Of a stretch of 64,000 nt of DNA, positions 1 to 43,200 are shown one piece after another (within the stretch, counting starts at the first letter, position 1; each line of letters starts with the position of its first letter). This DNA comes from Acanthornis magna (taxonomy: Eukaryota; Chordata; Aves; Passeriformes; Acanthizidae): the NCBI GenBank assembly GCA_036785705.1, contig JAWUZG010000032.1:11922001-11986000 (forward strand), written 5' to 3'. The notes beneath the pieces were generated by a model that did not search any database, was not told the origin of the DNA, and worked only from the letters and a program-made list of their open reading frames with translations. The position numbers were made by a program, and so were the translations under genes.

Positions 1-1145
1 TTTATTCCAGGTGCTCTATTTTTAACTGTGTACCTCATCATGATACACTAATAATGCCTTAGAATGTCTTCAGGGACAGAGGAGACAGATTTGATCACAT
101 AAACTCTGCTGTCAGAGCTAATCAGATATGAGATCCAGAAACTGTTAATATGCTTGACTTTATCCTCTGCCTCAGAGGGACTTTCATAGCTTGGGCCTTA
201 AAACCTTTGGACAATAATTATGTTGTAGTACTTCTGTTGGGTTTTTTTTTTGTTTTTTTTTTCCCTCACTGCACTTTTGGCATTTCTCACAGTCTGATCT
301 GTGGTGTGGATGCTCATTTGGCTGCATTCATATTCCTGTCTTGTGTCTTCATGGCCCAAGGAAATTTTGGAGGCCTGTGTTTGTCCTTTGATTCTTATCA
401 CCATTAAGGTCCTTTTATGGGATATCTGGCAAATTGGCATTTTCTTCAAAGCAGTCTTGGCCTCTTCTGCTCGTTAATATCAAAGTCTTTATTAGTGGCA
501 CTGAAAGCTATTGAGGACTTTGTTGATGTGAAATTGGACACTAGTGGATTGATCTCTGAGTTTCAGTGTAATGTATTGTTCTTAACTTCTCTAAGTTAGT
601 GATCCAATTCAAATAACCAGAGATATAAAGTTTGTAGGAGGGTACAATATGTTTTATTAAATCAACTGTTCATAAATAGTCATAGTACTATTAAAACAAC
701 CTGTTTTAATTTCATTTTCCAAACTTTATAGATGTACAAATTAAAGTTCATTTATTTCCATTTCACAACAGACCTTAAGTGATATTACAAGCAGTGAAGA
801 ATTAAGCTTCTCAGAACTCCCAGTGATGATGTACTGAGTGCTGGAAGTGGAAGGATAGTCATTGACAAAAAACCAGCTGTTCCCTTTAAAGGCATTAAAA
901 CTTTCCTTGGGTTTCAGGATTCCAACAACATCCTTCTAATTTAAGAATGTCTTTTCTCTCTGGCATTAGAGTTTTGTGTATCCAGTTGAAAAGTTGTTTG
1001 ATATAATATATGGATATTTACCCCACATATTCTTGCTGATTTTTGAATTAAGTATGTAACTTAGTTTTCTTTAATTTTCTAATTAGACTAAAGCAACTTG
1101 GACAGTAAAACAAATGTGCTTTTATCTTTTGGGTTGTCTTTTCAG
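1..1145 (+). other. MYO6: MYO6 intron, 3' part
   Basis: AT-rich intron running in from outside the window, with no exon, repeat or structured feature that I can support. Confidence 0.8.
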
Positions 1146-31633
<30,488 letters not shown>

Positions 31634-33841
31634 CTGGGCACTTGGCACAGGAGCGTTTGAGATGAGAACCTTGCCCACGATACAAAGGGAAGAGTTCCTC
31701 TGTGCTACAGAGGGCGTAAGCATTCTATAATCAGAGTAGAGATGTTTAATATAAAGTGAACAGATTTTATTAATCATGTGGTTTGTTAATTTGTACTTCA
31801 TGATGTTTAATTTGTGTAGTGAACTTTACTAGGTATGAGGACCATGAAGAAACTTCTGTCAGTGTAGTTTGTTGCATTTTGTTTATATGTTGCATTTTCT
31901 TTAATGGTTTCTGTTATAACTCCTAACGCTTCTAAGCAATCTGTCTGTACTTGGGTACATATTGCAAAGAACTGCATTGCAACCACCTTTTTATAAGATT
32001 CCTTCTTTAAAACACTGAATAGTTGGCTTCAAGTGGTGGCCTATTAAGAGAATATGCTGTTTCTACTAACTGGAATTGTGAGGCCTTAGCTTTGACTTCT
32101 GTTAAGGAGAAGTTGGAGTATACTTTTATATAATCTGAGACATTTTATGTCCTGATTTGCAAACTGGTTAGTGTCTGTATTTAATGTTTTTTGTTTTTCC
32201 AGACCCTGATGGGAAGTCCTCCTAAGCCTGAGACCTAGAAACTCCTATTTAATGCATTCTCTGTCTTGGTTTAAGAGAAATGGTTTTCTGTACATTCCAA
32301 GAAGAGCATTCATATATGTCAATATAATGTAATAGTGGAGGTTCTCAAAGAATGTACTGCTCAACAGGGCTTATACCACTTCTCTTGTAGATTCTTTTTT
32401 TTTTTCTCTTTAAGAACAGATCTGCTTTAGACTTTATTTCTCTGACCACATTTCTATTAGCAATTCTTGGACAGTTTGTTTAGCCAGATAGTGTAATTTC
32501 AATATATTACACAAAATTGTCCAAGCCTTGTATCTGAAGGTATATAAGATTAAGGATAGCATTAAGGGAAATATGTTCAGCTTTCTGCTGGCAGTATAAG
32601 TTAAATGAATATTGAGGCCTGAGCCTCAGAAATTCTCTTTATTTTAATTGTAACGCAATATACAAGGTCTGTACCTTTTGTTAGACTGTGTAAAAAATTG
32701 GTCGAATAACATAATGCGTCTTAATACTATGTGCTGATGAAATAGCTACAATTGTTAGTGTACTGGAATATCATAGTGATTTGGACGCTGAGCTTTATAT
32801 TAATCTCTTCTGTCAAGTTTCATAGCTTCTAACAGTTCCCTTATTAAGCAGTTTGTTTGGGGAGCTTTTGTGGATGGGAATCATTAATTTCCTGCAGTTT
32901 TAAGACACATCTCTTTCACTTATGTGACCATTGCTATACCATGCTGGCCATTATTTCAACAAATTAAACATTCATTGTCTCCCTGATAGAAATCCAAAAT
33001 ATAAGTAGCTTGATGTCCAATTACTTAGCCTGGTTTAAAAATGAAGTATTGCCCTTTTTAATTGGCAAAGTTTGCTTACAATATAATTTCCTCACTCTTT
33101 GCTCAGCTTGAAACCTCTTCAAAACTTTAGTTTTAAAATCCATAAATATACTTAATTTTCAAGAGGTGTGGTTCTGTAGCACAGAGAAAGCTCCTGGCTG
33201 ACTGTAGTTGCATGCTGCAGTCTGCTTGTTGTTATAAATGCACTCCTTACTGGAATAATGTGGAGATATTCAAGTGGTAGTTTGTACACACCCACTGCAT
33301 CAGGGAATTTCAGCTTCTGCTGCAGACGCACTCTACTTCCTGGTCATGCAATTGCGAACAAGAAAATGTTTTCATTTTACCCAAATTCTTCACTGAAACA
33401 GTCATTTTGGGCTGGAAGATGAAAGGAGAAGTGCATCAGGCTGCTGGCTAGAAAGTTGTGTGCAAGCCTGTACAGTGTTGCTTGAATTTAAAGGTGCAGC
33501 TTATGAAATTTAGGTTACTGGTTTAATGTGTTACTGCATTGGAATCAAAGTTTCACAATTTCCAGTCTCTGAACACAGCACTGCAAGAAGCTGTGCTGAC
33601 TCATGCGATCCAAGGAAGAAAAATCACTGACCTGACGTGTGTTTGTTTCTGTCTGGGTTTAGCTGCTTGACATACATACACTGAGATGGAATGTGTTATC
33701 TTTAAAAACCCACGGATCTCATGAGACTGAACATAGTACACAAAGAACCTCAATGATTGAGTGTGTCTGTAGGTATATACACATATATGTGCTTAAATAT
33801 TTTAGTATGTATGTGTGTAAACATACCTACAGGAAACTTTA

Positions 33842-33847
33842 AATAAA
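33842..33847 (+). terminator. MYO6: Poly(A) signal AATAAA, candidate proximal MYO6 site
   Basis: AATAAA in ctttaaataaaatc, 2.2 kb after the stop codon. One of several candidates; which is used cannot be told. Confidence 0.35.
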
Positions 33848-34548
33848 ATCAATCAATTTTTTCCAATCTGTTCCTTTAGTTATATCAGGATTTCCTTGAC
33901 TGGAATTGGAAAGAAAACGTATTCTTCAGAATAGGATGTATGGAAATTTTTGTTTACTAATTGGCTAACAAATACGAAGAAAATCCAATGGACTTGGAAA
34001 TAATGGAAGAGGGTGTGGTGGCTGGATGTCTCAAATGAGATGTTCCCACCTCTGTGCATTGCTCCAGCAGTATGCCTGAGGGAAGCAGAAGATGCATTCC
34101 AGAAATCAGGGTATTCTAGTTTGCAGAGTAGCAGGCTGCTTTTTTTTCTCCCCTTTTTTTTTACTCTGCACCAAAAGCAGCTTCTGCTCTTAGTTTTACT
34201 TACCTTTTGTGCAACAAAATTAATTTTCAGTTAGTGTTAGATTATTTAATTTTTTTTTACGTGTCAGGCAATATTTAGCTGCTTACCAGTTGTTTCCATG
34301 GTCCCTCGTACTGAGCCAGAAAATTATGCAGTTGGTTAATTTGGAGAGGAAATATAAAAGGAGGGGAGGGGTTTGATGTTTAGGACTGTAGGATGACCTG
34401 ATGCCCTTCTGATCTACAGTTATAGAGAAAATTATAATTTGGTTTTTAAAGCGCATTGGCTTGGTTCTCTGTGTCTTTGATTAAAAAAACAAAAAAAAAA
34501 TTCTTCCTGTCTGTCAGTGAAGCTATTGAGATCTGCCTAAAATGCCCC

Positions 34549-34567
34549 ACAAAAAAAAAAAAAAAAA
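34549..34567. repeat. Poly(A) run in MYO6 3' UTR region
   Basis: About 17-19 A after ccccac, followed by ggagaggaag. No AATAAA sits just upstream and no target-site duplication was noticed, so it is a simple A tract. Confidence 0.9.
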
Positions 34568-34893
34568 GGAGAGGAAGAGAATCACCACACTAGGCTACAT
34601 TCCTGACTAGGTGACCCAGGAATATGCATTTTCTTGAAAATGCTGCTTCGAAGATCTTAAGGTCATTCAATACTTGTCTTTTGTCCACTGATAAGATTGT
34701 GTTTTTCTTTACCTAGTTGAATCCTCTGGGTTTCTCTCAAAAATCTTTATTTAAAGTATTTAAATGACCTCCTAATACTGTACTGAAAATTAAAAATAAA
34801 AAATAAACACATTCCATGTTGAAATCTTACTTGTATCTTCTTACCTTTTTGTCTTTGAAGAGTTGAAGCAAAAGAGTTAATTAAGTTATGAGA

Positions 34894-34899
34894 AATAAA
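34894..34899 (+). terminator. MYO6: Poly(A) signal AATAAA, candidate distal MYO6 site
   Basis: AATAAA in tgagaaataaaagt, followed within 60 nt by T- and TG-rich sequence (tttttggtgcttatagg). This is a plausible distal end, about 3.3 kb after the stop. Confidence 0.4.
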
Positions 34900-35549
34900 A
34901 GTATTCCTTTGCTGGTACTGCCTACTGCTTTTCTATCAGATATTTTTGGTGCTTATAGGTACTTTTTAAAGCTTTATTCTAGTAAAGATTTTGTCTTTAC
35001 TTTCTAAGGTAAGTGTTCCTCCAAAATAACATTCTGATATGAAAAAATTCTGATTTTGATGTTTGAAGTCTCATCCTTCAATTCTCAGTATTTATTGAAA
35101 AAAGTATATTTTTACTTTTATTACTAGTTTTTTTAGCATTCATTGATATCACATCCAACATGTCTTTCATTTGCTATGCTGAGTATTCTGCATCCTTTTA
35201 ATTTTGGATTGTGTCAGGCAGTGACTTAGTGACACCAACTGTGCTGCTTTGAGTGTGTGTGCTGTGGGGGAAGCTTTTTGTTTGGGATGGAGATATGGTG
35301 TTGCTTTTGTGGGGTTTTGTTTGTTTGTTTTCCCCTTAGAGTCTTAAGGAACTTTCTTAAGGACCAAATCAGAGTGGTAGTTTTTTAATTTAAAAAGATT
35401 CAAATAATTTGTACTTCATCTAGGAAATGTAATTTTGTTTCAGTTTCCATATGGCTTTTATCTCCAACTGTAACTTTACATCAGTTTTAAATTAACATGA
35501 TGTGTTTTAGTGTTTAAGATTAAGCACCAGTTCGATTCCCTGTGAAATT

Positions 35550-37212
35550 TTCAAGTAAATAGTTTTATTATGTTTTATTGAAATACAAAAGGTTTACGTC
35601 CAGCAAATATATTTGGTAATTAATAGTTGAGAGTGATAAATACAATCATGAATAATCATTATTAAAATACACATTTTAAAATTACTTATTTTTTAATCTG
35701 GCTAATGATAACTAGTATAAGTTAAAATACGCTAAACACATACAAAAATACATTTGTAATGGAAAAAAAAATGGAATGCTATCAGCATTCTTAATGCATT
35801 CTTAGCTTACATGAACAATAGTGAAAAGCTAGCATTTGTAGGCAAGGATGACTTCCAGTGCCCTGCAAAAAGTATTTTTAAAGTAATTTTATTCTGAAGT
35901 GTTACTGTGTAAAACCACATCTTAGTTTTCTTCTTTGTTTTCCTTTCCTACTTAAATAAAGTAAGTAAAAATACTATTTCAGCTGTAGAAACTCAACCTT
36001 GTATTCTTGGTGCATTGCCTTCATTCGTACACAGTCACCGGTTCTGGTGCTTTTGCAGGCAAATCCGTGCAGTTGTTTGGAATTCGTAAACAGTTCTTTT
36101 GAGCGGACTTGAGAAGGTAAACTAAAGTTCAGTCTTTGCTGTGGTAACTGCATGGTGCGAAGTAAGAATTGTCACTAAAATCATCTGCTGTCCTGAATAC
36201 ACAAAAGTTTCACATCTGAATGAGAAGTTGTCATCCAGGATAGTCATGAACTTTGTAGAAGCTCAGTTTGAGCTGTAAGTACGACTTCTGGTGTGCACCA
36301 AGCAGCAAACCAGTGCCTGAATACAACACTGGTGCAGAATATAAATAGAGATACATACTCAAGAAAAAGATGCTCAAGGTAAAATAATGCTCGAACTTGA
36401 ATCAGGATTGTGGATTCATAGTGCATAAATTAATAAGCCTACAAAATGCTTAATGGCCACCCGTTGTCTGCTTGGATTTCTCCTACAGAAACTTATAGAA
36501 TAGTAACCTCTCAAAATCATTTGTGTGTATACTGAGTCTAAAGTGTAGGTGCTCATGTGTGGTTCTAATCTACTCAACTACCAGGAGGGTACTTGTGAAT
36601 TTAAATCTCATGTTCTGAGAAGATGAAAATCCACATATTGTGCCTCAACAAAAAGTTTGCGGTCTTAGGATAACTTGATAGTGTCACTGTCACCAGAAAT
36701 TAAACAGTCAACTGTGTATGTGCATAGGTAAAAAATAAGTGTTCATTGACCGAAGAAAAGGAATCTGATGTTCGTATAAACTCTTGAAAAATTAAATCCA
36801 GCTGCTGTGTGATTTACAATGTGAGGGTTGCAGGGAGAGAATGAAGAAGTTCTCTCATGCTTTTAATGTGGCCTTTGGTCAATGACAGCTCCAATTTCCA
36901 GTCACCATTTGCATTAGTGTGTGTAAGGAAGGTTAATAAAAGGGTATAGAAATGCACTGAAGTTCATTGACATTTTTACCAGAATGGTTGTGACATACCA
37001 GCAAATATCTGTTTCTAACACTCAGCTCTTAAATAAAACAGTTAAGATGTGTAAGCACCAGAGGCTTAATGCATACATCTTAACAGTGGGGACTTCCTAC
37101 CAGGCATTTTAGACATGATTAAATACCTGTTCAATTGATTTCCTTCAGTAAAAGTAATTTGTTTTTAATGTGCACTGATTTTAGAGCCAAAATACTGTAT
37201 CTTTAGAAATCC
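35550..37212 (-). other. IMPG1: IMPG1 3' UTR, end uncertain
   Basis: Runs from the IMPG1 stop (37213-37215) toward lower coordinates. On the - strand AATAAA occurs at 35888-35893, 35574-35579 and 35564-35569; the last two are 10 nt apart and make the likeliest end. No ORF with support. Confidence 0.45.
35564..35579 (-). terminator. IMPG1: Paired poly(A) signals for IMPG1
   Basis: Reading the - strand, caataaaacataataaaac contains two AATAAA hexamers. This is the best candidate for the 3' end of IMPG1, 1.6 kb past its stop codon. Confidence 0.45.
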
Positions 37213-37277
37213 TTAATTTTTTTCATACTCATCCTGAAGTCCAATCTTGAATAATGCAGACCTTCTTTCTTGATTAC
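37213..37277 (-). CDS. IMPG1: IMPG1 last coding exon and stop
   Basis: Acceptor gactttttcttatag. Encodes [20 protein letters not shown], then TAA. It resembles the IMPG2 C-terminus (QERMRVLELYANDPEF) in QER, Leu and D-x-E-aromatic spacing. A CR1 copy begins about 120 nt upstream in the intron. The assignment is by phase, splice site and weak similarity. Confidence 0.62.
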
Positions 37278-40200
37278 CTATAAGAAAAAGTCTCTTTAAG
37301 ACATTTGAAAAGCATTGTTAAATTTGAAAATGTACTATTTATCTAATAGTCAGGTCACAAGGCAAGGTCACACTAAAATCTGATGAATTGTAGTTCATTG
37401 TAAGGATAACTGAGCCTTGAGAAGACTCCAGGATGTTCTAGTGGTCTTTCAGTACCTAAAGGGGGCCCAAGAAGGAGGGGGAGAGACTTTTTGCAAGGGC
37501 ATGGAGTGATAGGACAAGAGGGAATGGCTTTAAACTGAAAGAGATTTAGATTAGATGTAGGGAAGAAATTCTTAACTGTGAAGGTGGTGAGGCACTGGAA
37601 GAGATTGCCCAGAGAAGTTGTGGATGCCCCACCCCTGGATATGTTAAAGGTTGTTAGTTTTTGAATGACTAATTGGGTAAAACCCCACCCAACCAAAACC
37701 CCGTCTGATAACTAAGTCTTGCAATAATTTTCCATGAAGTGATTTTGTAACTAAACTGGAGACATGTTTGGGAAGGATTCAAAGGTTATTTTAGCTTATA
37801 CTGGAACTTTATGCCTATTTTCGTATATGCCTTTATAAATACAGAGCTATACTTACTGTAGATAATACATCCTAAAAAGCTGTCACTGCTGTCATTACAT
37901 ATTGCAAGCCGGAATTGAAATACTGAATTTTCAGCTTGGCCTATGAGCTCTAGATAGCCATGTCCTCCTGAAAATTCCATTCAAGTTCCATATTCTGTTT
38001 TAAAAATTTTAGCCCCGAAGGAGTTCTCTAGATTGTGAAATCAAAGTGCTGCTCTTAGTTTCAGCTAATGAAAGCTGTTGTACATTCGTTTTCTTCCTCC
38101 ACTGACTTTTTTCAAATCATTAAAAATGTGTTGAACGTAAGGGTAAAACGTAAGGATAAAAACATTCACTGTGAACTTAACAGTGAAAAGTAGCCACCTA
38201 ATTTTTTTAAACCCATTTCAATTTTGTGGTTGCCTGACTTCTAACTAAATTAATTTTTTTAACTAGCTCTTGAGAAGAGCTTTGTCAATGTACTTTTGAC
38301 AGTTCAAGTAGAGTCTAGATGACACAGACCTGGTTTTCTTCCACAGATGTACCATTTTATTACTTTAATAAAATATTTAATGCTTTTCTATGGAGTAATT
38401 TTAAGTAGTTTAGCTAGTACGAAAGTTTATTGGTCTACAATTGCCCATGGGCAGATTTCTTTTAAGATGGGTGTAAAATACTAATTGCAAACATCTGTGC
38501 TTTTGCTTTTATGAGCAGCGAAGCAAGTTCATTCTTGAGTTTTTCCAAACTGCTGCTCCCTGCTGCTTTGTCCATCTCTATGTTTGCATTCCAGTTCCCC
38601 CACCTTCAGCTCAGTCTGTAACTGTGGCGGGAGGACTTGAAGAGACCAGCCCTGGATATGATGAAGATCAATGAAAATGGATCTTTCTATATGGTATCAT
38701 TGCTTGTTCCTTTGTTCTCACAACAATAAATGGATAATGAACCAAAGATTCATGTAGTTGGTATCGTGTCTTCCATAAGATCCAGCTAGTGCCAGGGGCA
38801 GTCCTGTACTGATATTCCCCACAGTAACAATGGGTGCTAAAAGTTATAGCAAAACCTTTTGGTTCCCAATTGGGCTGTAATTTAGAAAAATGAAAGTGGC
38901 AGAGTAAAAGTTTTGTTTTTACATATCAAAAGGACATGCTCAGATGCATCAGAAACAGTCTGCCAATTCTAGAGGGATTTTTGACTCAGCTTTTCTCCTT
39001 TCTGTCTTCCCCCCCCACCCTCCAAAGATACAAGGGATTTCATGACATAATACTTGAGATATAAGCAGTATTCTGCTCAAATTAGAATTCTTACTTGTTC
39101 AGACTCTTTGTGGCTGAACCAGACTGAACTTACTTTTAAGTGATCTAGTACTGCTATTTAAACCTCCCCTTTGGTTTGCACTTTGTGTTAATTTGTCATT
39201 TTAGGTATTTCTTCTTCCTTCATGTTCCAGTGACTGCCACATTAGCACGTGGTGACACAGAATAGAACTTTGTTGCATAAAAACATTTAGGAAGAAATTG
39301 TTGTTGTCATATCAAGCATCCAAACAAGTCTGAGCTTTCCTTTGTATGGAACTACTGCATAGAGGCTCCCTGGTAACATTGATGAATGGGACACAACAGA
39401 TTTTTGAAGTTCGCGAAAATAGTCACAAACCTTGGTTTTGTCTGGCTGATGCTGGAAGTGAAGAATTCTGGAGACTAACTTGTCAGTCTTGGTTTTGTAA
39501 ACTCATCTGGTGACCTACAAGGGTAAAAAAACAAGTCTCAAACCACTAATTATTTCACTAAATGACAAAAAGCACTCAGATAGGATAGAGTGCCAGAGCC
39601 ATGCGAGAGAGCTGTAAGAAAAGCAGTTCTACAGTCCTGTTATGAAACCTACGCTGCTGTTAATGTGGAAAGCAATGAATGCATTAGTATTTTCAGTTCT
39701 GAAATTGCCAAGCAAGAGAATAGATTCAGGTTTGATTTAGTTGTGAAGTTAATACATGAAGGTGGACCTGTTATTTCAGGTGGGGCTGTTTGCTGAGGGA
39801 TAAGAAAAGGATTTCCATGCAGTTTACCTCCAGGCTGAATTGTGTTTTCAAGTTCGTGTAATGCTTCATGATCAAGGATCTCTGAGGAACTGAGACAAGC
39901 ACTTACACTGCAAGCCGTGTGACAAAAGCTAGATAGGGGTTCATCGTGTTCAAAAGCAGGATTAATCCTTACAGCATTTTCTGAATTGCAGCTGCTGAGA
40001 GTGGGCCTTCTACAATGCAGAACATTTTTGTTTAGGTAAGATTTTAAATTGCAAAAGAAACAAAAGGAATATTTTGAAATGTGAAGGAAAAGATTGTGAG
40101 CAGCTTACTGCAAATTAGAGTTTCTTTTGCATTTTCTTCTTATCTTAATAATTAAAATGATGAAAAGAAAACCAAGGCTTCCTAAGCCAAGGACGAGATG

Positions 40201-43200
40201 TTTAAAAATGAAGGGTTGTGTAGGTTCTGGACCAAATTTTGCACAGCGCTGTCCTTGGTAAAGCTGGTGTCTACGTACAGGGCATCTAAAATAAGGAAAG
40301 GAAGAGAAAAAATGTACACAACTTCAAGGCAAAAAATACTGAGTACCTTAAATGAAAACAAAGGAAAATCTGCAATTAATATGAGCACATTATTTCCACT
40401 ACAAATAATTGTTATGTCTCTGCATGAAAAAAATGTCATTGATGATAGAGAAAGATAATATTTTTACATTCATGAGAGTGAGTTTTAAATAAAAAGACAG
40501 TGATATATTCCTTGCCAACAAATTTTAAGGAAATTAGGACTTTTAAATATCTCTGAAAATTTCTAACCCCACAGGTAATATTTGTGGTTTAGAACCTTAG
40601 AAGTTCAGGTATGTTTTAAGGTAATGTCTGCACACATCTTTGAAGCCTATACTCTGTTTACTGGTGATTTTGCTCTGAGTAGCAAAGTTTGAAATAAGAG
40701 TTCTACTGCAAATAGCAGGGCACTACTTCTCTTTATAGGACAAAGGAAAAGTGAATTTATATGTAATACAAATGCCAGTAAAAGGCCGTAATTTTCTCTC
40801 TGATTGTACAAGTTTGCACAAGCTGTCAATCTGACACAGGTGGGAATTTGTAACTTGCTATAATTCGCAAAATTTTTTTTTAATGCTTTTATAATTCCAC
40901 ATGATGGTTTGGTTATACCTGTATGTCAAGTCAGGGCTTTTCTGAATGGGAAAAGTGTTACTTTCCTTAGTGCATCAGTCTTGGAGGAGTAGGTTGGACA
41001 CCTTGCTACCTCAGTAAAGTTTTGAAGAAGACCTTTGTAGCTCACAGGCTGATTTTGAGTACTAAATGCTGCAGCTGCGCTACTGTGACTGCAAGTCATG
41101 AATTTGGCAGTAACTGTGATGAATTCAATATAATTTTCTGTTGTTCCTGTGATGCCCATTGAAGAAAATTAATTTCGACAGTTAGGTTGTTATAGTGAAT
41201 TATTATGTGAATAATTTGTTCAGTGGTCTTATTTTATGACATTAATCCTAAGGTAAAAGATGTATCATTAATCACCTCAAAGTATTAAGAGAGAATAAAC
41301 AAATGCAAGAATTGTAACTTGATTCTTGCTTATGTACCTGGCTGGTCAGGTGTGCCAGTCTGGTATACAGTTTCACATAATGCTCTGAATTGTCCAGGCT
41401 TACAATGAGAAGAAACTTTATACTTCTAAAAAGAGAGTTAATATGTTCAAGTATTGAGTTGCTCTCAATATTGACTTAAGATAATTCCATTTAAAAATCC
41501 TCATGGAATATATTTGTAGCGAGGAAGAGCTGCTAATCTTCAAGTCTTTCCCAGAAAGCCTTGAAAGCAGCTTCAGCCTTCATGTGCTTTATTGGAATTA
41601 CAGTAGTCTTCATAGTTGTGTCTCTATGAATAAAGATTTCCTTTTTAATATATCTTAGAAAAATGTAATTTCTTAAAATGCTGATGTGTAATCAATAGCA
41701 AAGCTGTTGATGTGTTGTTTCGTTTTTCCAAAACGTATTTGGAAATCTGAAAGGAATGTGTGCTTTTGTGTGTGTCATCGCCGCCAATGGTGCTGAATTT
41801 CTAATAACTTTCTAAAGCATCTTTAAAAAATAACTAGATCATGATGTTCTGTGTAAACTAACAGGCGGAAATGGATTTATCCATGGTGAGTCTATTTATA
41901 CTTTAGAAGGGTATTTGCAGTGTGACTTACAGCATCTGAATGTCGAGGTTTTGGCTTATTAGCATAGTTTATGCTGTTGGAAAGTATGAACCCAGCTCTT
42001 CTTGTTCATGCAAAGCACATTATCAGGGCTGTTGACAGAATTCATGTCCATCACCATCTGTTTACCTGCAGACAGCTCCTCTTCCTGGAACCAGCTCACA
42101 TTTCCCACCGTTGACACAGAGATGTGGCTCCAGCTCGCACAGGCTCCGGCAGGGCAATCCATCCTGGCTGGCATAGCCAGGCTTGCAAAGGCAATCGGCC
42201 TCTTTTGTCCACTCGTTCATCACGCATTCCGAAAACTTGTCACATGCCATGAATTTGCAGGGATCTGCCTGATCGGCTGTAAAGGATGGGTAAATCATTA
42301 ATAGAAGCATTACACCAAAGGAACTTGGCAGGGTTTGTGGCAGCCAGAGAAAACAGCTCACTTTTACTGGCCTGCCACCTGGGCATGCTAATAGGAGGAT
42401 GTGTCCAGCATAAAAGGACACAGAACCTTCTTCCTGTGCATGACACAGCAAGCATGCATGTTTATGTTGACTTCTGCACTTGTTTACCCCATCACTGTTA
42501 AGCAATGATTTTATTTTCATCTCACTGATAAGGATTTTCACATTTGGATATTTTTATCCTATTTTTGCTGTAAGCTTTAGCAATATACTCATGGATCCTG
42601 TGCTACAACCTTAAGTGTGAGAAATAGTTTCAGCTGTAATTAAACACATAATCTTAAACACATAATTTCGGACAGGACAGAGGGATGGATTTAGACTATT
42701 GAATATTGTACAATTCTAAGACCTGCAATGTAGAAATACTGTCATGGTCCAAAGAAAATACGCACTTACAGATTTTGTAGTGGGCTTTTTTGTTTGTTTA
42801 GGGTTTTTTTTGTTTTGTGATATGTTAAGATTGGGAAGGCTTCCTGGGGTTTTCGTTTTGTTTTTTCTTAAATATTAGTAAGGGATGCCTCTGTGAGATT
42901 AAGGGAAAAGGACCCTGCTGATGTTCATGGAAAGACCCAAATCAAAGACAGCTGTTACACAATTCTGCTTCTCCTTTCCAATTCTCTTCTTCTTACTACA
43001 AATGGGAAAAAAACCAAAAAAGACCCAGAAAGAATAATTTTAACCCAGTGCTCAACCCAGCTTGTGCTGATGGGGTGAGGAGGAGGGCTGCATCCACCAA
43101 TCTTCCCTCGTGGAGCCTGTTTCCTGTGTACTGTGGGGCAAAAACCTTAGAAGGCAAAAGAAGCAGAACAAGGGATACAAATTCTGTTCTTGCCAACAAA

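Larger units (their letters stand above)
31634..34925 (+). other. MYO6: MYO6 3' UTR, end uncertain
   Basis: AT-rich sequence without a supported ORF. AATAAA signals lie at 33842-33847, in a cluster near 34794-34808, and at 34894-34899. A later one at 35955-35960 would make the transcript overlap the IMPG1 3' UTR. The end given is the last signal plus about 25 nt and is inference only. Confidence 0.5.

Noticed and set aside
39590..39796. + strand ORF of 68 codons beginning MPEPCERAV
   Set aside because: It lies opposite the IMPG1 intron next to the cytoplasmic-tail exon; no similarity or transcription signal seen.
40105..40108. Ending IMPG1 at the TAA just after the transmembrane exon (CAG TAA)
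   Set aside because: The same bases form a good donor (CA|gtaagc), and the next exon restores the frame with an IMPG2-like tail. An unspliced short-tail form remains possible.
40926..41091. - strand ORF after atttag starting [15 protein letters not shown], considered as an alternative IMPG1 C-terminus like the mammalian one
   Set aside because: Only faint likeness to the human C-terminal sequence I recall, whereas the exon at 40285 completes the EGF cysteines exactly.
42277..42541. Upstream part of the open frame that contains the EGF exon
   Set aside because: It is readthrough of intron; the acceptor ctttacag at 42277-42284 and the phase of the preceding exon fix the exon start at 42276.
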